Source: Hymenobacter metallicola
GTDB lineage: Bacteria; Bacteroidota; Bacteroidia; Cytophagales; Hymenobacteraceae
DNA: 64,000 nt
Direction of reading: 5' to 3'
NCBI RefSeq assembly: GCF_004745645.1
Contig: NZ_SRMB01000007.1
Span: 113,332-177,331, forward strand
A program made the position numbers and the translations under genes. Positions 1-7,665 of the stretch are shown here, one piece after another; the stretch's first letter is position 1; the number at the start of each line of letters is the position of its first letter. Below the pieces are notes generated by a model. It worked only from the letters and a program-made list of their open reading frames with translations. It was not told where the DNA came from and ran no database searches.

Positions 1-261
1 TCCCTGCGCAGAACGCTCGTGCTGCCGCCACCCCCGGTAAAAGTGCCACCCAAACGCGGCCACCCCGGCCCCGGCTATAGCCACCCGAAACGACAGCCCC
101 GCCAGATGAGGAGCTGCTGCCTGCACAACCGCTGCTGCGCTCAGGGCCGTGCCCCACAGCAGGTAGTCGGCGGCATTGGTAGTTAGTTCCTGGGTAGTGA
201 TGCCCTGGGGCTGGCCCGCGGCTGGTAGCTGGGCGGCGGCGAAGGTAGTAGTGGTCGACAT
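1..261 (-). CDS. Partial hypothetical membrane protein, N-terminal 87 residues
   Basis: An open frame runs from an ATG at 261 to the left edge of the window without a stop. The visible protein has a Thr/Ala-rich start, a hydrophobic stretch at about residues 34-50, a second at about 54-68, and then a basic, aromatic segment (WHFYRGWRQHER), as in a small inner-membrane protein with two membrane segments. I do not recognise the family. Start choice is supported by a -7 box about 40 bases upstream. No neighbour on the same strand is visible, so nothing can be said about an operon. Confidence 0.6.
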   Translation of the reverse strand, partial: MSTTTTFAAAQLPAAGQPQGITTQELTTNAADYLLWGTALSAAAVVQAAAPHLAGLSFRVAIAGAGVAAFGWHFYRGWRQHERSAQG

Positions 262-302
262 GGCGGTAAGATGTTAGGGGATAGATGAATAAGAGTACGA
301 TG

Positions 303-332
303 CAAACATAAACTAGTTTAAGATATAAACTA
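303..332 (-). promoter_or_regulatory. Promoter -7 box overlapped by a perfect palindrome and a repeated half site
   Basis: On the minus strand 310-303 reads TATGTTTG, a full match to the Bacteroidota -7 consensus TAnnTTTG, placing the start of transcription about 35 bases before the ATG at 261. A perfect 12-base palindrome, TAAACTAGTTTA, lies at 309-320 and overlaps the box. Its half site ATAAACTA (308-315) recurs at 325-332, 17 bases apart. No convincing -33 element was seen. This arrangement suits binding of a dimeric repressor, but the regulator is not identifiable here. Confidence 0.5.
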
Positions 333-574
333 TATTATATCACAAACTTTTTTTTCTAGTCCTTCTCTCACCCCGCGGGCATCAGTGGCTTTCTGGCCCG
401 GCTTTTTGCGAATTCCTGAATCGACACCTCACCCTGCTACCCTAACGCAGCTGCTGCCCTAGCCTGGCGGCCTCTAATTTCCTCGCCACGGCTCACGCTG
501 TTCGCAGCCCAGTTGCGGCGCTATCGACCAACTTGACCAAACCAAGCCCGGCAATTTCCCGGGGAGGAATCTTG

Positions 575-582
575 TATATTTA
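575..582 (+). promoter_or_regulatory. Weak -7-like box upstream of the nucleoside transporter gene
   Basis: TATATTTA matches TAnnTTTG at 7 of 8 informative or free positions and lies about 40 bases before the ATG at 623. No -33 TTG was found at the usual distance. The rest of the 262-622 gap holds the minus-strand control region of the leftward gene and otherwise nothing I can identify. Confidence 0.3.
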
Positions 583-622
583 GGAGCAAAAATTCCTTCC
601 CTCCCTTTTTCAATTGAATTGC

Positions 623-1912
623 ATGAGTACGAAGTTGCGTCTCACTATCCTGAGCTTCTTACAGTTTTTTATTTGGGGTTCGTGGCTGATAACTATTGGC
701 GCGTACTGGTTTCAAACCAAGCAGTGGTCAGGGGCTCAGTTTGGCGCCATCTTCTCGACCATGGGCATTGCTTCCATCTTCATGCCCTCCATTATGGGCA
801 TCATTGCCGATAAGTGGGTGAATGCCGAAAAGCTCTACGGGGCACTCCACATTCTCGGCGGCATTGTCCTCTGCACCGTCCCGCTGGTTACCGACCCCGG
901 CACCATGTTCTGGGTGATGCTGCTGAATATGATATTCTACATGCCCACGCTGGCCTTGTCCATTGCCGTGTCGTACTCGGTGCTCAAGCGCCAGGGCCTG
1001 GATGTCGTAAAAGACTACCCGCCCATTCGGGTATGGGGCACCATTGGCTTTATCGTGGCCATGTGGACGGTAAGCCTGCTGGGCTTTGAGAAATCGGCCA
1101 ACCAATTCTATGTAGCGGCCGGAGCAGCCATTCTGCTGGGTATGTACTCGTTCACCCTGCCCGCCTGCCCACCTCCTTCCAAAGACACTCCGAGCCGCTC
1201 CCTGGTCGATGCCCTGGGCCTCAAGTCCTTTGCCCTGCTGCGCGACACGAAGATGCTCACCTTCTTCTTGTTTGCCCTATTGCTGGGTGCCGCCCTACAG
1301 CTCACCAATGCCTACGGCGACACCTTCCTGCACGATTTCGACAAGAACCCGGCCTACCAGGACACATTTGCGGTAAAGTATCCGGCCATTATCATGTCCA
1401 TCTCCCAGGTTTCCGAAACCCTGTTCATCCTGGCCATTCCCTTCTTTTTGCGCCGCTTCGGCATCAAGCAGGTCATGCTCTTCAGCATGATAGCCTGGGT
1501 GCTGCGCTTTGGCCTGCTGGCCTACAGCACCCCCGACAACCCCGGCATCTGGCTGATTGTCCTCTCCTGCATCGTCTACGGCATGGCCTTCGACTTCTTC
1601 AATATTTCGGGCTCCCTGTTTGTTGAAACCCAGACTACTTCCTCTATCCGGGCCAGCGCCCAGGGGCTGTTCATGATGATGACCAACGGCTTCGGCGCAG
1701 TGCTGGGCAGCTTGGTAAGCGGGGTCGTTATTGAGCGCTACTTTACCTATGCCGATCAGAGCAAGAACTGGCATGGCATCTGGTTGTCGTTTGCCGCTTA
1801 TGCTCTGGTTATCGCCGTGCTGTTCGTGATTCTGTTCAAGCACAAGCATACCCCTCAGGAAAGCCTCGACGCCGCCCACACCGAACCGGTACTATCGGTA
1901 GAACAGGCTTAA
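623..1912 (+). CDS. Nucleoside:H+ symporter, NupG/XapB family (MFS)
   Basis: A 429-residue integral membrane protein of the major facilitator superfamily, closest in character to the NupG/XapB nucleoside permeases that import nucleosides with protons across the inner membrane. About twelve hydrophobic helices are visible. The N-terminal LSFLQFFIWGSW and following GAYW are typical of the family, as is the conserved PxIRVWGTIGF segment near residue 135. The frame opens at a TTG at 614, but the ATG at 623 gives the usual family N-terminus (MSTKLRL) and is preferred. The gene stands alone, with its own terminator; the next gene is convergent. Substrate preference (nucleoside or xanthosine) cannot be read from sequence. 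Confidence 0.85.
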   Translation: MSTKLRLTILSFLQFFIWGSWLITIGAYWFQTKQWSGAQFGAIFSTMGIASIFMPSIMGIIADKWVNAEKLYGALHILGGIVLCTVPLVTDPGTMFWVMLLNMIFYMPTLALSIAVSYSVLKRQGLDVVKDYPPIRVWGTIGFIVAMWTVSLLGFEKSANQFYVAAGAAILLGMYSFTLPACPPPSKDTPSRSLVDALGLKSFALLRDTKMLTFFLFALLLGAALQLTNAYGDTFLHDFDKNPAYQDTFAVKYPAIIMSISQVSETLFILAIPFFLRRFGIKQVMLFSMIAWVLRFGLLAYSTPDNPGIWLIVLSCIVYGMAFDFFNISGSLFVETQTTSSIRASAQGLFMMMTNGFGAVLGSLVSGVVIERYFTYADQSKNWHGIWLSFAAYALVIAVLFVILFKHKHTPQESLDAAHTEPVLSVEQA

Positions 1913-1935
1913 CTTCCTCGAGCAAGTCAACTTTC

Positions 1936-1975
1936 AAAAAGCTCCCGAGCCTAGCGCTCAGGAGCTTTTTCCTTT
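1936..1975 (+). terminator. Rho-independent terminator after the nucleoside transporter
   Basis: AAAAAGCTCC (1936-1945) pairs with GGAGCTTTTT (1961-1970). An inner GAGC/GCTC pair extends the stem across one mismatch, and further T residues follow. It lies 23 bases after the stop codon. From here to 2189 I see no gene, only AT-rich sequence. Confidence 0.8.
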
Positions 1976-2189
1976 TTGTCTATTGCCATATGACCTGCTC
2001 ACTCATTCCCTGCTGGGCGGTGTAGCTGCTGTACAGTACTAGAGTGCTTACTGCTGCCATGCCGTCAGAATCGAGGCATGCGAAGTTATTCATTCTAATT
2101 CAATATCTTACACTTCATACATTCTGGCGCACTTCCAATTTGGTTTTAAAAAAGCACACCCGTAGTATAAAAAAAGCATATCCTCAGCA

Positions 2190-2234
2190 CACGAAAAAAC
2201 CCACTCTGCGTTAAGCAAAGCGGGTTTTTTCGTG
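2190..2234 (-). terminator. Terminator of ndk
   Basis: A perfect 13-base stem (2190-2202 with 2222-2234) carries A6/T6 tracts, so it can terminate ndk transcription coming from the right, 20 bases after the ndk stop. The symmetrical T tracts could also stop readthrough from the left. Confidence 0.8.
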
Positions 2235-2253
2235 CTAAAAAGCGTCTGTCAGC

Positions 2254-2673
2254 TTAGAACTGCTCCTCGGCGCTGAAATAGAAGTCGCCTTCGATCTGGG
2301 CATTCTCGTCGGAATCGGAGCCGTGTACGGCGTTGGCTTCGATGCTCTTGGCGTATTTCTTCCGGATGGTGCCTTCGGCGGCCTGGGCGGGGTTGGTGGC
2401 ACCAATCAGGGTGCGGAAGTCGGCTACGGCGTTGTCCTTCTCCAGGATAGCAGCCACGATGGGGCCCGACGACATGTACTTCACCAGGTCGCCGTAGAAG
2501 GGGCGCTCTTTGTGCACGGCGTAGAATTCACCGGCGCGCTCGGCCGTCAGCTGTACTTTTTTCAGGGATACGATGCGGAAGCCACCCTCTTCGATCATCT
2601 GCAGGATGCCACCAATGTGGTTGTCCTGCACCGCGTCGGGCTTAATCATCGTGAACGTGCGGTTAGTTGCCAT
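2254..2673 (-). CDS. ndk: Nucleoside diphosphate kinase
   Basis: A 139-residue cytoplasmic enzyme that moves the gamma phosphate from ATP to nucleoside diphosphates through a phosphohistidine. The family signature NAVHGSDS (residues 114-121) holds the phosphoacceptor His117, and Lys11 in TMIKPDAV is the expected ATP-binding lysine. Length and end-to-end similarity are normal for the family. The gene is a single unit, with its own promoter (TACTTTTG) and a strong terminator. The acidic C-terminal tail (IEGDFYFSAEEQF) fits Bacteroidota orthologues. Nothing looks damaged. Confidence 0.97.
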   Translation of the reverse strand: MATNRTFTMIKPDAVQDNHIGGILQMIEEGGFRIVSLKKVQLTAERAGEFYAVHKERPFYGDLVKYMSSGPIVAAILEKDNAVADFRTLIGATNPAQAAEGTIRKKYAKSIEANAVHGSDSDENAQIEGDFYFSAEEQF

Positions 2674-2740
2674 TCGGGAGAAGTTTATAAAGTTGAAAGT
2701 TGAAATCGAGTCTTATATCTGCGGAAGCAGAATGTGGCCG

Positions 2741-2773
2741 CAAAAGTAGCCGAATCTGCGCAGTTCGGTACAA
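2741..2773 (-). promoter_or_regulatory. Promoter of ndk
   Basis: The minus strand carries TACTTTTG at 2748-2741, an exact TAnnTTTG box. A TTG lies 22 bases upstream (2773-2771), close to the usual -33 spacing. The predicted leader is about 60 bases. Confidence 0.6.
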
Positions 2774-2918
2774 TACTCCGCAAATAACGACCCCGCCAGT
2801 TCGACCGGACTACTTTTCTTTCGTGCCAGTAAAGCGCCTAAGTAGCGGTTTGCGCGGCCTATTCCGCCTTTCCGAAGCGCTACAGCGGGGACGTCCTACG
2901 GATTAGCGGCGTGTAGGT

Positions 2919-2926
2919 TACCTTTG
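2919..2926 (+). promoter_or_regulatory. -7 box upstream of the DHH phosphoesterase gene
   Basis: TACCTTTG is an exact match to TAnnTTTG about 120 bases before the ATG at 3048. A second, weaker box (GACTTTTG, 2988-2995) is closer to the start. No clear -33 element was seen for either. Confidence 0.45.
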
Positions 2927-3047
2927 TGCGAACCCAAAGACCGGCAAGCTTTGTTAGGGCCTCGGCGATTATCTGCGGAATATTTCCGACTTTTGCCGCC
3001 TTGCTTCCGGCCTAAACCACCGAATTTCAGCCACCTATCAGTAGGCA

Positions 3048-4091
3048 ATGTCCACTATCAGCGAACTGAAGGAGCTGCTTGCGCAGCCCCGGCAGATTTT
3101 CATCACCACGCACCACAAGCCCGACGCCGACGCTCTTGGCTCCTCCCTGGGTTTGGCGGGCTATCTTCGCAAAAAGGGCCACCACGTCACCGTCGTCACG
3201 CCCTCCGACTACCCGAGCTTCCTGTCGTGGATGCCCGGCAACGACGAGGTAATCGTGTACGAAGCCCGGCAAAACGACGCGCAGGTCCGCGAGATTATCG
3301 GCACGGCCGAAGTCATTTTCTGCCTCGACTTTAGCTGCCTGGGCCGCATCAACGAGATGGGCGAGTACATCCGGACGGCCCCGGGCACCAAGGTGCTCAT
3401 CGACCACCACCTGGAGCCCGAGCAGTTTGCCGACCTCGACTTCTCGAACCCTAAGGCGGCGGCCACGGCCGAGCTGGTGTTTGAGGTCATCCGGGACCTG
3501 GGCGACCAGGAGTTGATTGACGTCGGAATCGGCGAGAGCCTCTACGCCGGCATCATGACCGATACGGGCTCGTTTCGCCACCCCAGCACCTCGCGCAACG
3601 TCCACCTTATTATTGCCGAGCTGCTCAACGCCGGCATCGACCTCTCGTCGGTGCACCGCCGCATCTACGACTCGCACTCCGAAATGCGCCTGCGCTTCTT
3701 GGGCTTTGTGCTGAAAGACAAGCTCACGGTACTGCGCGAGTACAACACGGCCTATATTGCCATTACCCAGGACGAGCTGCGCCAGTACCAGTCCAAAACG
3801 GGCGACACGGAAGGTTTGGTCAACTTCGCGCTCAGCATCGAGGGCGTGGTGTTTGCCGCCGTGCTTATCGACCGGGGCCAGGCCGTCAAGATTTCCTTCC
3901 GCTCGGTGGGCGACTTCTCAGTGAACGAGTTTGCCCGCAAAAACTTCAACGGCGGCGGCCATCATAATGCGGCCGGCGGCATCAGCCACGAGGCGCTGGA
4001 GCCCACGGTGCAGCGTTTTCTGGAGCTCCTGCCCCAGTATCAGACCCAGCTCGTGACGGCGCCCTTGGCGGTTGCACCTCCTTCGGTGTAA
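3048..4091 (+). CDS. nrnA: DHH/DHHA1 phosphoesterase, NrnA type (nanoRNase / pAp phosphatase)
   Basis: A 347-residue cytoplasmic phosphoesterase of the DHH superfamily. NrnA enzymes degrade 2-5 nucleotide RNAs and dephosphorylate 3'-phosphoadenosine 5'-phosphate. All metal-binding motifs are present: THHKPDADALGS (21-32), Asp94 in CLDFS, the DHH triad at 119-121 and TDTGSF (171-176). The C-terminal DHHA1 domain ends in the substrate-binding GGGHHNAAGG (302-311). Length is normal. It is the first gene of a rightward run; the FKBP lipoprotein gene begins 38 bases later, so co-transcription is likely. The assignment as NrnA rather than another DHH protein rests on length and the two-domain layout. 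Confidence 0.88.
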   Translation: MSTISELKELLAQPRQIFITTHHKPDADALGSSLGLAGYLRKKGHHVTVVTPSDYPSFLSWMPGNDEVIVYEARQNDAQVREIIGTAEVIFCLDFSCLGRINEMGEYIRTAPGTKVLIDHHLEPEQFADLDFSNPKAAATAELVFEVIRDLGDQELIDVGIGESLYAGIMTDTGSFRHPSTSRNVHLIIAELLNAGIDLSSVHRRIYDSHSEMRLRFLGFVLKDKLTVLREYNTAYIAITQDELRQYQSKTGDTEGLVNFALSIEGVVFAAVLIDRGQAVKISFRSVGDFSVNEFARKNFNGGGHHNAAGGISHEALEPTVQRFLELLPQYQTQLVTAPLAVAPPSV

Positions 4092-4129
4092 CTTGCCCTA
4101 ACTTTAATTTTTCCAACCCTTCCCTTTTC

Positions 4130-5083
4130 ATGTCTTTTCAACGCAATTTTTTGAGCCTGGCCCTCGCTGCCGGCGTTCTGGGCCTGGCCTCCTGCAACAA
4201 GGGCGGCGGTGATTTCACCAAAACCAAATCGGGCATCGAGTACAAGATCTTCAAGAACGAAGGCGGCAAGTACAGCGACAAGTCGGTAGCAGCCGAAGGC
4301 GACGCAACGTACAAAGACCGGCTGGGCAAGATTCTGGCGCTGAACGTGGAATACCGCACGGCCAAGGACTCGGTTCTGTTTAACTCCCGCAAGCAGCAAG
4401 GCATTCCGATGCGCATCAAGCTGCAGGAGGTGACCACCAAGGGCGGCATTGAGGAAGCCCTGGCCCTGCTGCAACCCGGCGATTCGGCCGTGTTCAAGTT
4501 CAACGTGGACACCATCTTCGCCAAGTCGTTTAAGCAGCCGGTGCCGCCGTTCATGAAGAAGGCCGGCAACACGATGACCATGTTCGTGAAGGCCGACAAG
4601 CTGCAGACCGAAGCCGAGGCTATGGCCGACCAGAAGGTGCAGATGGAAGAGCAGCAGAAGAAAATGATGGCCTACGCCGAGCAGCAGCTCAAGAAGGACG
4701 ACGTGATTCTGCAGGACTACATCAAGAAAAACAACCTGACCGCGCAGAAAGACCCTTCGGGCGTATACTACGTGGTAACCAAGCCTGGCACCGGCGCTAA
4801 GCCGAATCCTGGCCAGACCGTGTCGGTACTCTACAAAGGGTCCCTGCTCGACGGCAAAGTGTTTGACTCATCGGAGAAGATGGGCAACAAGCCAATCGAA
4901 TTCCCCCTGGGCGTAGGCCAGGTAATTCCGGGCTGGGACAAGGGCATTGCCCTGCTCAACAAAGGCAGCAAAGCTACCCTGCTAATTCCTTCGTCGCTGG
5001 CCTACGGTCAGCGCGGCGCCGGTGCCGACATTCCGGCCGATGCGCCCCTGCGCTTCGACGTGGAACTGGTGGATGTTAAGTAA
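4130..5083 (+). CDS. FKBP-type peptidyl-prolyl isomerase lipoprotein with an extra degenerate FKBP-like domain
   Basis: A 317-residue exported lipoprotein. A signal peptide ends in the lipobox GLASC with Cys22. Residues about 68-156 look like a worn FKBP fold (NVEYRTAKDSVLFNS, GGIEEALALLQPGDSA) without the canonical active-site residues. A charged Glu/Lys/Gln-rich helix follows at 160-195. The C-terminal domain (226-317) is a canonical FKBP: VLYKGSLLDGKVFDSS, PGWDKGI, SSLAYGQRGAG. It should catalyse prolyl cis/trans isomerisation at the periplasmic or outer membrane face. It is the first of four FKBP genes in a row, and a hairpin terminator follows it. Confidence 0.88.
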   Translation: MSFQRNFLSLALAAGVLGLASCNKGGGDFTKTKSGIEYKIFKNEGGKYSDKSVAAEGDATYKDRLGKILALNVEYRTAKDSVLFNSRKQQGIPMRIKLQEVTTKGGIEEALALLQPGDSAVFKFNVDTIFAKSFKQPVPPFMKKAGNTMTMFVKADKLQTEAEAMADQKVQMEEQQKKMMAYAEQQLKKDDVILQDYIKKNNLTAQKDPSGVYYVVTKPGTGAKPNPGQTVSVLYKGSLLDGKVFDSSEKMGNKPIEFPLGVGQVIPGWDKGIALLNKGSKATLLIPSSLAYGQRGAGADIPADAPLRFDVELVDVK

Positions 5084-5104
5084 GTAACTCCCTTCTTACA
5101 CGAG

Positions 5105-5144
5105 CCGCCGCGCTTGCGCCCTGGGGCCGGGCGCGGCGGTTTTA
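5105..5144 (+). terminator. Hairpin between the first and second FKBP genes
   Basis: CCGCCGCGC (5105-5113) pairs with GCGCGGCGG (5131-5139), followed by TTTTAT. The hairpin lies in the 73-base gap and may partly separate expression of the first FKBP gene from the second. Confidence 0.7.
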
Positions 5145-5156
5145 TATCCGGGCATC

Positions 5157-5669
5157 ATGCTACAGGCTTCTTTTCGTCGTTTGTTCTCCAACCCGCTGCT
5201 GATCGTGCTGCTAAGTGCGGTTGGCTTCCTGACAGCCTGCGGAGCTGACGACGTAGAATACAAAGACTACGGTCCCATCGACGAGGCTATCATCAAGCAG
5301 TACATAACGGATCAGAAGCTGGTGGGGGCGCAGCGCCAGAACTCCGGGCTGTACTTGGTTCCCATCACGACCACCACCGGCATGCAACCTACGGCGGGCC
5401 AACTGGTATCCGTATTGTACACGGGCACGCTGCTCGACGGCACAGTGTTCGATGCTTCTTCCCGCAACGGCAACAAGCCCTTTAGCTTTACGCTGGGCCG
5501 GGGAGAAGTTATTCGGGGCTGGGACGAGGGCATCGGGCTGCTTAAAAAAGGGGAAAAAGCAACCCTGCTGATTCCTTCCCAACTGGCCTACGGCGCCCGC
5601 GGCGCCGGCGCCGCGGTGCCAGCCAATGCCGTGCTACGGTTCGACGTGGAACTCGTGGATATCAAGTAA
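5157..5669 (+). CDS. FKBP-type peptidyl-prolyl isomerase lipoprotein
   Basis: A 170-residue single-domain FKBP with a lipoprotein signal peptide (lipobox FLTAC, Cys28). A short linker helix (EAIIKQYITDQ) precedes the FKBP domain at about 75-170. Active-site residues look canonical: VLYTGTLLDGTVFDAS, RGWDEGIGLL, SQLAYGARGAG and FDVELVDIK. It is very close to the C-terminal domain of the preceding gene, so the pair likely arose by tandem duplication. The probable role is folding or quality control of exported proteins; no substrate can be inferred. The next FKBP gene begins 60 bases later. Confidence 0.9.
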   Translation: MLQASFRRLFSNPLLIVLLSAVGFLTACGADDVEYKDYGPIDEAIIKQYITDQKLVGAQRQNSGLYLVPITTTTGMQPTAGQLVSVLYTGTLLDGTVFDASSRNGNKPFSFTLGRGEVIRGWDEGIGLLKKGEKATLLIPSQLAYGARGAGAAVPANAVLRFDVELVDIK

Positions 5670-5729
5670 AAGATCTGGCAGACAAGACGCGCTGCCGAGA
5701 CAAGTTTTTTAGTACATCAGACCAAGGAA

Positions 5730-6290
5730 ATGAAAGATTTACTCACCCGCTCGGTATTTATCCGCCTGGCTGCCCTGCTGCTGGCCCTGGCCCCAGTGCT
5801 GTCTGCCTGTGACACCGAACCCGCCGCGGTAAAGCAGGCCCGGGAACATGAGGAAGAGTACAAGAAAATCGACGACAAGTTGATTCAGGATTACTTTACC
5901 CGGAAAGGCATTACCAGCAGCAATTACCAGCGCACCGAATCGGGCCTGTACGTGGTGACGGTAAAAGAAGGCAGCGGCCAACTCATCCAGAAAGGCAACC
6001 GGGTGCAGGTTCAGTACATCGGCCGCTTCCTGAAGCAGGAGCGCGAGGATGTAGTGTTCGACAAGTCGTACGGCAACCGGACCCTGTGCGAGTGCACCGA
6101 GGTAGTAGTTGGGGCAAACTCCGTAATCCGGGGCTGGGAAGAGGCGTTGCTGCTGATGAAGCCCGGCGACGAGAAGCGCATCTTTGTGCCCTCCTACCTG
6201 GCCTACGGCCAATACAGCAGCAGCCCGTCTATTCCCAACGACGAGCCCCTGCAGTTTGAGATGGTCATCTCCAAGGTTAACCTTCAGTAG
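5730..6290 (+). CDS. Divergent FKBP-type peptidyl-prolyl isomerase lipoprotein
   Basis: A 186-residue lipoprotein (lipobox VLSAC, Cys27), with a charged helical linker (EHEEEYKKIDDKLIQDYF, about 39-56) and an FKBP domain at about 68-186. The domain keeps VQYIGRFL, VFDKS, IRGWEEA and SYLAYGQ. It carries an insertion with a Cys-Glu-Cys pair (LCECTEV) before the central helix and an altered flap (YSSSPSIPND). Whether it is still an efficient isomerase is unclear. Its stop is 5 bases before the next FKBP gene, so the two are almost certainly co-transcribed. Confidence 0.85.
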   Translation: MKDLLTRSVFIRLAALLLALAPVLSACDTEPAAVKQAREHEEEYKKIDDKLIQDYFTRKGITSSNYQRTESGLYVVTVKEGSGQLIQKGNRVQVQYIGRFLKQEREDVVFDKSYGNRTLCECTEVVVGANSVIRGWEEALLLMKPGDEKRIFVPSYLAYGQYSSSPSIPNDEPLQFEMVISKVNLQ

Positions 6291-6295
6291 CCCAG

Positions 6296-6769
6296 ATGCG
6301 CACGAGCGGGCTGCTTTGCCTAAGCTTGCTAGGGCTGGCCACGGGGGGCCTGAGCCTGCCAACCCAGGCCCAAACCCCCACCCGCCCAAGCGTAGCCGAC
6401 ACGGCCCTTACCCAGCGCACGGCCAGTGGCGTACGCTATACCATCCGGCAGCAAGGCACGGGCCCTATTGCCCAATCCGGCGACCGGATGCAGGTGCACT
6501 ACACCGGCTTTCTACCCGATGGGCACATCTTTGACTCGTCGGTGGCCCAGGGCCGCCCGCTGCGCCTGCGCGTAGGACGAGGAGAAGTAATTCCGGGCTG
6601 GGATGAAATGCTGCTCCTACTCCCCATGGGCAGCCGGGCCCGCATCTGGATTCCGGCGGCGCTGGCTTATGGCAGTACCGGGGTGCTCAATCCCGACGAT
6701 GATACCAAGTTCATGGTGCCACCCAATACCGACTTAATCTTTGAGGTCGAAATTGTAAAAGTGCGCTAG
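6296..6769 (+). CDS. Exported FKBP-type peptidyl-prolyl isomerase
   Basis: A 157-residue protein with an N-terminal signal peptide (cleavage expected after TQA, near residue 25) and no lipobox, unlike the three preceding genes, so it is probably soluble in the periplasm or secreted. The FKBP domain covers about 45-157: VHYTGFLPDGHIFDSS, PGWDEMLLLLPMGS, AALAYGS. The flap carries an insertion (NPDDDTKFMVPPNTD) as in longer FKBPs. It is the last gene of the four-gene FKBP run and is followed by a very strong terminator. Confidence 0.87.
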   Translation: MRTSGLLCLSLLGLATGGLSLPTQAQTPTRPSVADTALTQRTASGVRYTIRQQGTGPIAQSGDRMQVHYTGFLPDGHIFDSSVAQGRPLRLRVGRGEVIPGWDEMLLLLPMGSRARIWIPAALAYGSTGVLNPDDDTKFMVPPNTDLIFEVEIVKVR

Positions 6770-6774
6770 CCCAA

Positions 6775-6814
6775 CAACAAAAAATCCTGCCCAGACCGGC
6801 AGGATTTTTTGTTG
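6775..6814. terminator. Bidirectional terminator between the FKBP run and recO
   Basis: A perfect 17-base stem (6775-6791 with 6798-6814) with a 6-base loop carries an A tract on one arm and a T tract on the other. It lies between convergent genes and can end transcription from both sides. Confidence 0.85.
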
Positions 6815-6840
6815 GGACGACGTCTTAAGTAGCATGCCGG

Positions 6841-7560
6841 CTACTCGGCCAGCACCTCCGACAGTACATCCAGGGAACGAATGTCGCCCAGCTTCTCAAT
6901 ATGGAGCTGGTAGTAGCGAATCAGCACATCGAGCAGCTCCCGCCGAACCCGGCCGTTGGGAATGGTCGAACGTTCGGGCGTTTGCAGCAGCTCGTTGAAG
7001 TACTGGTCAAACTCGCGGAAGCGCAGGACGGCCGGGCTGCTACCGGCCGAAGTAGCCGGGGCGGCCGAGGCAAAGGCCACCTGCGAGGTTATTTCTTCCC
7101 CCGACTCGATACCAAAGCCCAGGTAGCTGGCCAGGTGCAGCAAAAAGATGAGCGCAAAGTTTTCGAAGCCCTCCCGCTGCTGGTCGAAATCCAGAATGGA
7201 GTCGTGCAGAAAGTTGAACAGGGGCTCATTCTCCTCTTCCTCCAGCAGGGTCCGGCTCACGACTTCCGAGAGAAACAGCACGACGCTGCTCTTACGCACG
7301 TCGTAGGGCAGCGTGCTGAAGGGCACCGCGCATCGGTATTCCGACAACCGGGTGATGCCGCCCTGCCGCGAGGTATAGGCCACCAGATCGAGCAGGGTGA
7401 AGGGTTGAAAAAGCGCAATCCGGCCCGGGGGCTTGGCCTTGCGCACGCCGTTGATGATGTAGGTCTGCAACCCCAGCCGCTCGGTGTACACGCGGGCAAT
7501 AATGGAGGTTTCGCGGTATTTCAGGTAGTTCAGGACGATGCCCCGGGTCTTGATCAGCAT
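6841..7560 (-). CDS. recO: DNA repair protein RecO
   Basis: A 239-residue protein of the RecO family, which helps load RecA on SSB-coated single-stranded DNA in the RecFOR pathway. The N-terminal OB fold is typical: TRGIVLNYLKYRETSIIARVYT, then TYIINGVRK and GRIALFQPFTLLDL. A helical C-terminal domain follows. The four-cysteine zinc motif of some RecO proteins is absent, as is common in Bacteroidota. It lies downstream of porZ on the same strand with a 105-base gap and is probably the last gene of that transcript. Confidence 0.93.
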   Translation of the reverse strand: MLIKTRGIVLNYLKYRETSIIARVYTERLGLQTYIINGVRKAKPPGRIALFQPFTLLDLVAYTSRQGGITRLSEYRCAVPFSTLPYDVRKSSVVLFLSEVVSRTLLEEEENEPLFNFLHDSILDFDQQREGFENFALIFLLHLASYLGFGIESGEEITSQVAFASAAPATSAGSSPAVLRFREFDQYFNELLQTPERSTIPNGRVRRELLDVLIRYYQLHIEKLGDIRSLDVLSEVLAE

Positions 7561-7665
7561 GGACAGTGGGAAGCTGGTAATGAAGCCGGCGCAGCCGATA
7601 ACTCCGCCGTAACTGAAACACGCACCCGCCCGGGTTTATTCCCGACGACTGCCCGAATCAGCGCC

